Source: Micromonospora orduensis
GTDB lineage: Bacteria > Actinomycetota > Actinomycetes > Mycobacteriales > Micromonosporaceae
Assembly (NCBI RefSeq): GCF_006228125.1
Contig: NZ_VDFY01000173.1
Span: 1-44,141, forward strand
Direction of reading: 5' to 3'
DNA: 44,141 bases
The notes below the pieces were generated by a model. The model was not told the origin of the DNA, made no database searches, and saw only the letters and a program-made list of their open reading frames with translations. The translations under genes and the position numbers were made by a program. This document shows, in pieces, positions 37,032 through 43,376 of this stretch; positions within the stretch are counted from its first letter, which is position 1, and each line of letters opens with the position of its first letter.

Positions 37032-37175
37032 GCGGGCGCTTCCTTCTATTTCCGTTCGACTCGGAAACCTCCGCGAAAGCGGAGGATGTGGCTGTTCCAG
37101 TGCCCGCGCTCTCCTCGGCTCTCGTCGGGGACCCGTAGGCCGCCTCGGCGCCTACGGCAGGGCGGCCGCAGGTCC
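37032..37175 (+). ncRNA. Structured non-coding element (candidate RNA or leader)
   Basis: An outer helix GCGGGCGCT (37032-37040) pairs with AGTGCCCGC (37099-37107, one G-U). It encloses two hairpins: TTTCCG-loop-CGGAAA (37049-37067) and CCTCCGC-GAAA-GCGGAGG (37068-37085) with a GNRA tetraloop, stacked without a gap. A further hairpin CCGTAGGC/GCCTACGG (37133-37157) follows, with outer GGACC/GGTCC complementarity up to 37175. No ORF fits. It lies between the SCO0854-like stop (37011) and the phoX-like start (37291), so it may be a cis-regulatory leader, a terminator complex or a small RNA. I cannot match it to a known riboswitch. Confidence 0.4.
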
Positions 37176-37290
37176 GCGCCACCAATCTTTACTCCGATGT
37201 CACCACGCGATCCCTCAGGTGACGTGTCGGTGTCTGCCCGCGGGGGTTGGCTGTCGGTCGTCGCACTTGCCCTGACCAGGAGCTGATCAC

Positions 37291-38745
37291 GTGCCTTCCT
37301 CTCGCCGTACCTTCCTCGCCGGCGGCGCCGCCGCCAGCGTGGGCCTCGCCGTCGCCGGCGGCCTGCCGTCCCTGGCCCAGGCCAGCCCGGGCCGGCCGCA
37401 GCCGCCGGTCAAGGGCGGACATGTGCCCTTCCCGCCGCTCGTGGACGACCCCGACGGCATCCTGGCCCTGCCCGAGGGCTTCAGCTACACCATCGTCACC
37501 CGGACCGGCGTCACCCGGCTCGACCGCGGCCAGGGCACGACCCCGTCGGACCACGACGGCATGGCCGTCTACGACGCCGGCCACGGCCGGTACACCCTGA
37601 TCCAGAACCACGAGATCGACCCGGGCGCCGAGTTCGGCGTACCGCACGTCAAGGGGACGGTCTACGACGCCGGCGCCGTCGACGCCGGCGGTTGCACCGT
37701 TATCACTACCGACCGTACGGGCCGGAACCTGGGTGAGTTCGTCGCCCTCTCCGGCACGATCTCCAACTGCGCCGGAGGGCCAACCCCGTGGCGGACCTGG
37801 CTCACCTGTGAGGAGACCGAGGACCGGGCCGGCGACGCGTGGGAAGAGGACGGCCGGTCCGGCGTCTACCAGAAGGACCACGGCTACGTCTTCGAGGTCT
37901 GGGCCGACGGCAGCGCCGACCCGAGGCCGGTCAAGTGCCTGGGCCGTTACTCCCACGAGGCCCTGGCCGTCGACAGGGACCGCACCCGGATCTACCTCTC
38001 CGAGGACGCCGACGAGCCAAACGGCCTCTTCTACCGCTGGACCGCGCCGCGCGGCGTCAAGCTGGGCCCCGGCGTGCTCACCCGCCTCGCACCGGACGCC
38101 GGTGTCCTCGCCGCGATGCAGATCATCATGGACGACGGCTCGGTGCTGCCGGACGTCGCCTACCTGACCTCCGCCCAGCTCGGCCGGTCCTTCCCCGTAC
38201 GGTGGATCGAGGTTCCGGACCGCGACGCGCGGACCACGTCCGTGCGCGAGCAGTTCGCCGACGGCCAGGTCACCCGCGGCCGCAAGTTCGAGGGCGTGTG
38301 GGGCACCGACGAGGGTGTCTACGTGGTCAACTCGTACGCCTGGGACGACGGTGACCTGCCGGCGGACGCCGCCCCGCACGACGGCATGGTCTGGTTCTAC
38401 AACTACAAGGCCCAGACCATCCAGCTGGTGACGTACTTCCCGCACCAGAAGGCCTCCGAGGAGGGGACGCCGGTCAGGTACACCGACCTCACCTTCGACA
38501 GCCCGGACAACGTGACAGTCACCCCGTGGGGAAGCCTCGTGCTCGCCGAGGACGGCTCGGGCGCCTCCCACGTGCTCAGCGCGATCCCGGGCGGCCCCAC
38601 CTACGCGATCGCCCGCAACCAGCTCAACGACTCGGAGTTCTGCGGACCGACCTTCACGGCCGACGGCAAGGTGCTCTTCGTCAACATGCAGGACCCCGGC
38701 CTGACGCTGGCCATCACCGGCCCGTGGGAGAAGTACCTGGGCTGA
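37291..38745 (+). CDS. PhoX-family (DUF839) phosphatase, Tat-secreted
   Basis: A 484-residue exported protein. GTG at 37291 follows AGGAGCTG. The N-terminus SSRRTFLAGGAAASVGLAVAGG is a Tat signal with the twin-Arg motif RRTFL. The mature part has the beta-propeller signatures of PhoX/DUF839: DHDGMAVYD, LIQNHEIDPGAEFG, GGPTPWRTWLTCEETED (about 165-181), YSHEALAVDRDRTRIYLSEDA and a late FDSPDNVTVTPWGSLVLAEDG. PhoX enzymes are Ca- and Fe-dependent alkaline phosphatases that fold before Tat export, with the Cys-Glu-Glu region (TCEET) near the metals. The role is phosphate scavenging from organic esters. I see no convincing PHO box upstream, only the structured element. Confidence 0.92.
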   Translation: MPSSRRTFLAGGAAASVGLAVAGGLPSLAQASPGRPQPPVKGGHVPFPPLVDDPDGILALPEGFSYTIVTRTGVTRLDRGQGTTPSDHDGMAVYDAGHGRYTLIQNHEIDPGAEFGVPHVKGTVYDAGAVDAGGCTVITTDRTGRNLGEFVALSGTISNCAGGPTPWRTWLTCEETEDRAGDAWEEDGRSGVYQKDHGYVFEVWADGSADPRPVKCLGRYSHEALAVDRDRTRIYLSEDADEPNGLFYRWTAPRGVKLGPGVLTRLAPDAGVLAAMQIIMDDGSVLPDVAYLTSAQLGRSFPVRWIEVPDRDARTTSVREQFADGQVTRGRKFEGVWGTDEGVYVVNSYAWDDGDLPADAAPHDGMVWFYNYKAQTIQLVTYFPHQKASEEGTPVRYTDLTFDSPDNVTVTPWGSLVLAEDGSGASHVLSAIPGGPTYAIARNQLNDSEFCGPTFTADGKVLFVNMQDPGLTLAITGPWEKYLG

Positions 38746-38752
38746 ACGGTAC

Positions 38753-38787
38753 GCGGTGGGGGCCGGCGGACCGCCCGCCCCCACCGC
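38753..38787 (+). terminator. Terminator after the PhoX-type gene
   Basis: GCGGTGGGGGC (38753-38763) pairs perfectly with GCCCCCACCGC (38777-38787), eight bases after the stop. It also faces the convergent gene ending at 38808. Confidence 0.75.
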
Positions 38788-38807
38788 CGCCGCCCGGCGA
38801 GGTGGTC

Positions 38808-39377
38808 TCAGGCGGGCATCGCGGTGTATTCGCGTTCCGTGAACAGGTCCACGTCGCGGGGTCCCAACTTCGCCACCCGGCGGGCGTGCAGGGCGAGTTG
38901 CCCGCGTGCTTCGCCGAGGCGGCGGGTGGCGACCACCATGTCGTCGGTCGCCTCGAACGACTCCGTGCCGCTGGACTTCACGGCGGCGTCCATCACCCCG
39001 TTGAACGCGGTCATGAGCCCGTTGGCGAGGGCGATGCCGTCCTGGTCGCCGCTGGTCCAGATCTGCGACCAGGCGGCCTCCACGGTGGCCATGTCCCGGG
39101 CCAGCCAGTCGTGCAGCACCATCGGATCCAGCGGCTTCTGCCCGCCGAACAGCTGGTCGCCCACCTCCCGCAGGCCCGAGCGCCAGTATCGGGTCTGCCG
39201 CAGCGCCTCGGCCTTGTGCGACAGGCGCAGGGCGCCGGACAGCATGAGGATGTACGCCCGTTGCAGGTCGGTGCGCTCCCGGTGTCGCCGCCGCAGTCGA
39301 CTGTGCACCATGACCACGATCAGGGACGCGCAGGCGGTGATCGTGGAGCCGAGCAGAGCGGCGACTGTCGAATTCAC
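38808..39377 (-). CDS. Protein of unknown function with one N-terminal membrane helix
   Basis: A 189-residue protein beginning VNSTVAALLGSTITACASLIVVMV, a single membrane helix, followed by a very basic turn (HSRLRRRHRERTD) and a long helical cytoplasmic part (RAYILMLSGALRLSHKAEALRQ, then DDMVVATRRLGEARGQLALHARRV). The positive-inside rule puts the body in the cytoplasm. No known domain is recognised, and the helical heptads suggest coiled-coil or bundle formation. The GTG start at 39377 lacks a strong ribosome site, so the true start could differ slightly. It is convergent with the PhoX-type gene. The coding call rests on frame length and coherent protein character. Confidence 0.65.
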   Translation of the reverse strand: MNSTVAALLGSTITACASLIVVMVHSRLRRRHRERTDLQRAYILMLSGALRLSHKAEALRQTRYWRSGLREVGDQLFGGQKPLDPMVLHDWLARDMATVEAAWSQIWTSGDQDGIALANGLMTAFNGVMDAAVKSSGTESFEATDDMVVATRRLGEARGQLALHARRVAKLGPRDVDLFTEREYTAMPA

Positions 39378-39716
39378 GCCGACATGATGCCCGCCGATGG
39401 CGGACCCCGGCGCGCGGGGTCGGTCACCGGCGACGCTGGCGGGCATGGCCGGTCACCTGACGCGGATGTGGTCGACACTCTGGGCGACGGCCATGGTTTG
39501 GGCATGCACGATCGACGCGACCCACGGCGCGTCGGCGAGCGGGTGCCGCTGCCGACGATGCTGGTGCTCGCCGTGGTCGTGCTGGTGCTCTCCGCCGCCC
39601 GGTCGATCGGGCTGTGCATTGTGTTCCGGACGGCACGGCGGGCGATCCCCGGGCTGTGTGCCCGCCTGGTCGCTCGACGTCCTGGACGTCGTCACCGTCA
39701 CGGAGGTGTAGCGGCA
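39378..39716. other. About 340 bases without a supported gene
   Basis: Frames here do not give a convincing protein. A + strand ATG at 39504 encodes one hydrophobic helix (PTMLVLAVVVLVLSAARSIG) but then runs antisense through the DksA/TraR gene without its own end. It could be a decayed membrane-protein remnant. No ribosome site or repeat is apparent. Confidence 0.4.
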
Positions 39717-39764
39717 GGTGGCCGCCGTGCCGTGCCACAAGCGCGGCACGACACGGCGGCCACC
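39717..39764 (-). terminator. Long hairpin after the DksA/TraR gene
   Basis: GGTGGCCGCCGTG (39717-39729) pairs with CACGGCGGCCACC (39752-39764). After one mismatch CGTGCC (39731-39736) pairs with GGCACG (39745-39750), making a stem of about 19 pairs. It lies eight bases beyond the minus-strand stop at 39773. Confidence 0.75.
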
Positions 39765-39772
39765 CCGGGAAG

Positions 39773-40102
39773 TCACCCGTTGTGCTTCGCCTGGCACGAC
39801 ACGCAGAAACGCGCGTGCGGGAGAATTTCGAGCCGCTCGGCCGGGATGTTCTCGCGGCACTTCTCGCAGGCACCGTACGTGCCGTCGCTGATCCGGGTCA
39901 GCGCACCGGTGATCTGCTCGATGTTGCGGCGGGTGGCCACCAGCAGCGCGGCCCGGTTGTGGGCCTCACTCGGGTCGCCGGTGTCCGCGTTGAGCTCGGT
40001 CAGTTCCCGCAGCCGAGCCGTCTGCGTGGCGAAGTCGTCCGCCAGCGACGCTCGCAGGTCAGCCAGCCAACCCTGGTCGACAGTTCGATGATCGACGCTC
40101 AT
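39773..40102 (-). CDS. DksA/TraR-type C4 zinc-finger protein
   Basis: A 109-residue protein: an N-terminal helical hairpin (DLRASLADDFATQTARLRELTEL, then NRAALLVATRRNIEQITGALTRI) followed by the zinc finger CEKCRENIPAERLEILPHARFCVSC. This is the architecture of DksA-like proteins that enter the RNA polymerase secondary channel. Actinobacterial members are shorter than E. coli DksA, and their ppGpp role is not settled. ATG at 40102 follows AAAGGTAG. It lies 26 bases after a strong terminator of the ECF42 operon in the same direction, so it depends on readthrough or a promoter embedded around that terminator. Confidence 0.9.
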   Translation of the reverse strand: MSVDHRTVDQGWLADLRASLADDFATQTARLRELTELNADTGDPSEAHNRAALLVATRRNIEQITGALTRISDGTYGACEKCRENIPAERLEILPHARFCVSCQAKHNG

Positions 40103-40127
40103 GATCTACCTTTCGAGGAGAGCCTGG

Positions 40128-40164
40128 GTAAAAAGAAAAGGGCCGAAGCTCGATAGCTTCGCCC
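40128..40164 (-). terminator. Rho-independent terminator of the DGPF-ECF42 operon
   Basis: Minus strand: GGGCGAAGCT, loop ATCG and AGCTTCGGCCC (one bulged base) run directly into TTTTCTTTTT. A T-rich tail this clear is rare in the contig. It lies within the long open frame at 40106-40648, showing that the 3' part of that frame is not coding. Confidence 0.88.
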
Positions 40165-40561
40165 TGGCGGTCGTTTCGTGATGCAACGATTCCGTGGGAG
40201 GGCCTCGGCCGGTTCGCGCCGGGCTCCACAGCCGGGAGGTGGACGCGATAGGCAATGCGCGGACGACCGGCACCCGCATCCCGGCCATCAACCGCGCCGC
40301 AGCCGCCGGGCGGACAGCCCCGAATGCCGCCACACCAGTGACGGCAGGAGAGCGGAACGTGACCGGAGGCATGCATCCACCATAGGCGGCGTCCGCACCA
40401 ATGCCAACGCCCGGTGAGACCCGGACAACCTTGCAGTGGTGACGACGAAGGGGCCCACAGCCGTACAGTGCCGCGATGGTGACCAGCTCCGCACGGCGGC
40501 GAGCGACCTGCTCCGGGCGAGCGGGTACGAGCCGGAGAGGGCCAACCGGCTGGTACGCGGG
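40165..40561. other. Non-coding remnant between ECF42 operon and its terminator
   Basis: The minus-strand frame stays open from the dihydrofolate-reductase-like start through here, but the translation is low-complexity and matches no part of that family. It probably represents deletion and decay after the first 20-30 codons. No ribosome site or other gene is convincing. Confidence 0.4.
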
Positions 40562-40648
40562 GCGGCCCAGGAGGGCTTCGCGGTCCCCGCGGTGGGTGCC
40601 GAAGCCGTCGAGGCTGGAGAGGACGTCGAAGGTGTACGTGACGGTCAT
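40562..40648 (-). pseudogene. Dihydrofolate-reductase-like (RibD C-terminal) gene remnant
   Basis: The ATG at 40648 overlaps the stop of the sigma-factor gene (ATGA). The first 20 or so codons give MTVTYTFDVLSSLDGFGTHR, the typical N-terminus of RibD_C-type reductases, which often begin TYTFDVFSSLDGFG. After that the frame loses all family character (no GRxTYE or later NAD(P)H motifs) and runs through a terminator at 40128-40164. A full gene would need about 180-200 residues of homologous sequence. I read it as a truncated third gene of the DGPF-ECF42 operon. Confidence 0.65.
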
Positions 40649-41844
40649 GATGATTCCCTCGTCCGGGTGAGGTCGGTACGACGGGCGAGCAGGAAGACCC
40701 GCTCGGTCTCGTTGCCGGCCAGCGCGATGGCCTGGTCGTAGGCGGCTCGGGCCTCGGTGTCCCGTCCGAGCCGGGCCAGCAGTACGGCCCGGGTGGCGGG
40801 CAGCCGGTGGTAGCCGGGGAGATCGACGCCCTCCAACGCGGCGAGGGCGACCGCCGGGCCGTACACCTCGGCGACGGCGACCGCACGGTTGAGCGCGACG
40901 ACAGGGGTTGGCGCGAGCGCCACGAGCTGGTCGTACAGTGCCAGGACCTGCCGCCAGTCGGTGGCGGCGCCGTCGGTGTGCACCGCGTTGATCGCGGCCT
41001 GGATCTGGTACGGGCCGGGCCGGTCACGCCGCAGGCAGCGACGCACCAGGTCGTGGCCCTCGGCGATGAGCGTGCGGTTCCACAGTGACCGGTCCTGGTC
41101 GGCCAGCGGCACCAGGTCGCCGTTCGCGTCGAGCCGGGCCGGACGACGTGCCTCGGTCAGCAGCAGCAGGGCGAGCAGGCCCAGCACCTCGGGCTCGTCG
41201 GGCATCAGCGCGGCGAGCTCGCGGGCCAGCCGGATCGCCTCGGCGCACAGGTCCGTCCGGATCAGTGGTCCGGCGGTGGTGGCGTAGCCCTCGTTGAACA
41301 TCAGGTACAGCACGGTGAGCACGGGCGGCAGCCGGTCCGGCAGCTCGTGTTCGGCGGGTACCCGGTAAGGAATGGCGGCGTCCCGGATCTTCTTCTTGGC
41401 CCGCACGATCCGCTGGGCGACCGTCGCCTCCTGGATCAGGTACGCCCGGGCGATCTCCGGCACGTCGAGGCCGCCGAGCAGGCGGAGCGTGAGGGCGGTC
41501 CGCGCGTCCGGGGCGAGCGCCGGGTGGCAGCAGGTGAAGATGAGTCGCAGCTGGTCGTCCTTCACCGGTCCCACCTCCTGGGGTTCGTCCTGTTGATGCA
41601 GCAGCAGCGCCTGGGCGTGCCGGGCTTCGCGGGTCGACTCCCGGCGGAGCCGGTCGACGGCCCGGTTGCGTGCGGTGGTCACGATCCAGGCGCCCGGGTT
41701 CGGCGGCGGGGTCTGCCACTTCTGCAACGCCGTGGTGAAGGCGTCCTGGACCGCCTCCTCGGCGAGGTTGATGTCACCGAGGAGGCGGGCCAGGGTGGCG
41801 ACGCAGCGGCCGTACTCCGCGCGGTAGATGCTCGCCAGGTCCAT
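40645..41844 (-). CDS. ECF42-type sigma factor with C-terminal TPR-like extension
   Basis: A 399-residue extracytoplasmic-function sigma factor. Region sigma-2 is at about 1-75 (YRAEYGRCVATLARLLGDINLAEEAVQDAF, then NPGAWIVTTARNRAVDRLRRE) and sigma-4 at about 110-165 (LTLRLLGGLDVPEIARAYLIQEATVAQRIVRAKKKI). A 200-residue extension follows, with DRLPPVLTVLYLMFNEGYATTAG and helix pairs like TPR (PTPVVALNRAVAVAEVYGPAVALAALEGVDLPGYHRLPATRAVLLARLGRDTEARAAYDQA, here listed as one family block). This is the ECF42 layout (DUF6596), known to pair with DGPF/YCII genes, as here. No anti-sigma gene is expected; the extension is thought to control activity. Confidence 0.92.
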   Translation of the reverse strand: MDLASIYRAEYGRCVATLARLLGDINLAEEAVQDAFTTALQKWQTPPPNPGAWIVTTARNRAVDRLRRESTREARHAQALLLHQQDEPQEVGPVKDDQLRLIFTCCHPALAPDARTALTLRLLGGLDVPEIARAYLIQEATVAQRIVRAKKKIRDAAIPYRVPAEHELPDRLPPVLTVLYLMFNEGYATTAGPLIRTDLCAEAIRLARELAALMPDEPEVLGLLALLLLTEARRPARLDANGDLVPLADQDRSLWNRTLIAEGHDLVRRCLRRDRPGPYQIQAAINAVHTDGAATDWRQVLALYDQLVALAPTPVVALNRAVAVAEVYGPAVALAALEGVDLPGYHRLPATRAVLLARLGRDTEARAAYDQAIALAGNETERVFLLARRTDLTRTRESS

Positions 41845-41864
41845 GTCCGGCTGACGGCTCCCGC

Positions 41865-42218
41865 TCAGGCCTGGGACAGGTCGTCGAAGGGGCGCACCTC
41901 GACCGGACCGCAGGCCGCCGCGCACTTCTCGGCCCAGGCCAGCGCCTCGTCCAGGTCCGCACACCTGATGACCCAGAACCCGGCGATGTGCTCCTTCGTC
42001 TCGGCGAACGGCCCGTCGCTCATGGTGGTGGCGCCGTTCTCGATCCGGACGACGGTGGCACTGTCCGGCGACCGGAGCCCTCCGCCGAACACCCAGGCGC
42101 CCGCGGCCTGCATCTCGTCGTTGATCCTGCCGGTCTCCCTGAACACGATCTCCATCTCCTCGTCGGACGGGTCCGGCGCGCCCTCCACGAAGTGCACGGA
42201 AAGCAGGTACTGCTGCAT
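41865..42218 (-). CDS. DGPF/YCII-family protein
   Basis: A 117-residue ferredoxin-like-fold protein with the diagnostic SDGPFAETKEHIAGFWVI motif (about 67-84) and the family pattern MQQYLLSVHF at the start and EVRPF at the end. DGPF proteins are the partners and regulon members of ECF42 sigma factors; their biochemical activity is unknown. ATG at 42218 follows GGAGGATCG. It is the first gene of the operon, 20 bases before the sigma gene, and is probably transcribed by that sigma factor (family-based inference). Confidence 0.93.
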   Translation of the reverse strand: MQQYLLSVHFVEGAPDPSDEEMEIVFRETGRINDEMQAAGAWVFGGGLRSPDSATVVRIENGATTMSDGPFAETKEHIAGFWVIRCADLDEALAWAEKCAAACGPVEVRPFDDLSQA

Positions 42219-42257
42219 GACGATCCTCCGGTAACTCGATGGTGGGATGACGACAGG

Positions 42258-42674
42258 TCAGGCGGCCAGGCGGCGCGCCACGGCGGGGATCACGATCGCG
42301 GCCGCGACCAGGTGGGTGAGCATCAGCAGCGCCTTGGTGCCCACGCCGGCGTCGACGATCACGTCCGGCACCAGCGACAGGACCGTCAGCACCACCGTCG
42401 TACGGACGAACGTGCGCCGCGGACGCCGGGCGAAGCGGGACATCAGCGCGGCGACGACCACGCCGATCAGCGAGAAGACAGCCGTCAGTACGCCGAACCC
42501 CGTCACGGGGATCGGGGCGCCGCCGACATCCAGGCTGACCCCTGCCGCGTGGCCGGCGGCGGCGGCGACGGCCATGGTGGCGGCGCCCGCGGCGACGGTG
42601 GCGACGACACCGGCCCGGATCACCGCACCGAGGGTCGACGTGGTGGCGTCTGTCGTGTTCGCAGTGGTGGTCAT
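42258..42674 (-). CDS. DUF6069-like four-helix membrane protein
   Basis: A 138-residue membrane protein with four hydrophobic segments: about 16-42 (VIRAGVVATVAAGAATMAVAA), 58-78 (GFGVLTAVFSLIGVVVAALMS), 89-107 (VRTTVVLTVLSLVPDVIVD) and 114-133. The basic stretch RFARRPRRTF in the middle marks the cytoplasmic loop. The pattern, with an extracytoplasmic loop before TM2 (VGGAPIPVTG) and DVIVDAG at the end of TM3, agrees with my recollection of DUF6069, function unknown. ATG at 42674 follows GGAGGGCAC. It lies 39 bases before the DGPF gene in the same direction and could belong to the same transcript. Confidence 0.8.
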   Translation of the reverse strand: MTTTANTTDATTSTLGAVIRAGVVATVAAGAATMAVAAAAGHAAGVSLDVGGAPIPVTGFGVLTAVFSLIGVVVAALMSRFARRPRRTFVRTTVVLTVLSLVPDVIVDAGVGTKALLMLTHLVAAAIVIPAVARRLAA

Positions 42675-42812
42675 CGTGCCCTCCAGCGGGTGTGTGGCCC
42701 GTCCGGTGCCGGGCTCTCACCAGGGCTACGAACAGAGCCGGCCCCAATCGACACGCACGCCCAGATCCCGTCGAAAAATCACCGAGGCGGAACGTCGATC
42801 TTCGGGAACACG

Positions 42813-43328
42813 TCACCGACGGTCGAGCAGCCCCCGTCCGGCCATGAAGGCCCGCAACGTCTCGGCGTCCTCGGCGGACATCAACCGGCGGGGAATCACT
42901 GTCGCCGGCATCCGCCCGACATACACGATCCAGAACTCACGAGTGTCCTTCACCTGGCTGACGCCGTCCCAGGCGATGCCACCGGACTCCGAGCCGCTGC
43001 GCATCATGATGTTGTCGTCGGTGATGTCGTAGGCGCCCTCGACCGCGTAGCGACCGGAGCGGCGCCGGGCGCGCAACACCACCCACGGCCAGTACAGCAT
43101 CGACAGCACGCCACCCACGACCATCGCCAACCACAGCGGCGAGGCCTGCTCGCTCCAGTCGAACCCCCGCGAGACGGCCAGACCGATCGCCCCGACCACG
43201 GCAAGCACCGCGCCGACATAGCCGTACCTGCGCAGCCGGACACCGCCGAGCGCGGCGGCCACCCGGCCCGGGTAGGTGGGATCTGCCGGTACGCCAAAAC
43301 GGATGTGCACGTCAGAACGATATGCCAC
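42813..43328 (-). CDS. YcxB-like membrane protein
   Basis: A 171-residue protein with two membrane helices (about 37-54, GYVGAVLAVVGAIGLAVS, and 65-85, LWLAMVVGGVLSMLYWPWVVL). A C-terminal beta-rich domain follows: YDITDDNIMMRSGSESGGIAWDG, VSQVKDTREFWIVYVGRMPATVIPRRLMSAEDAETLRAFM. This is the YcxB-like arrangement, a PH-like cytoplasmic domain of unknown function. GTG at 43328 is used and the GTG 18 bases downstream is an alternative; neither has a strong ribosome site. It precedes the DUF6069 gene by 138 bases, in which I see nothing distinctive. Confidence 0.82.
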   Translation of the reverse strand: MAYRSDVHIRFGVPADPTYPGRVAAALGGVRLRRYGYVGAVLAVVGAIGLAVSRGFDWSEQASPLWLAMVVGGVLSMLYWPWVVLRARRRSGRYAVEGAYDITDDNIMMRSGSESGGIAWDGVSQVKDTREFWIVYVGRMPATVIPRRLMSAEDAETLRAFMAGRGLLDRR

Positions 43329-43376
43329 AGGTGTTCAGCGGTCGGCTCATCACCGTAGCCACCCCACCCAGGAGGG

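Noticed and set aside
34667..37047. Genomic island integrated at a tRNA
   Set aside because: There is no integrase, and the tRNA 3' half is not repeated downstream. Only a 12-base string recurs, so att sites are not supported.
37049..37107. Known riboswitch classes (c-di-GMP, c-di-AMP, cobalamin, TPP) for the structured element
   Set aside because: None of the conserved single-stranded signatures of these classes is present; only generic helices and a GNRA loop are shared.
38526..40091. 521-codon + strand ORF across the PhoX end and DksA region
   Set aside because: It runs through a terminator, antisense to two genes. Only a single hydrophobic helix near 39550 looks protein-like.
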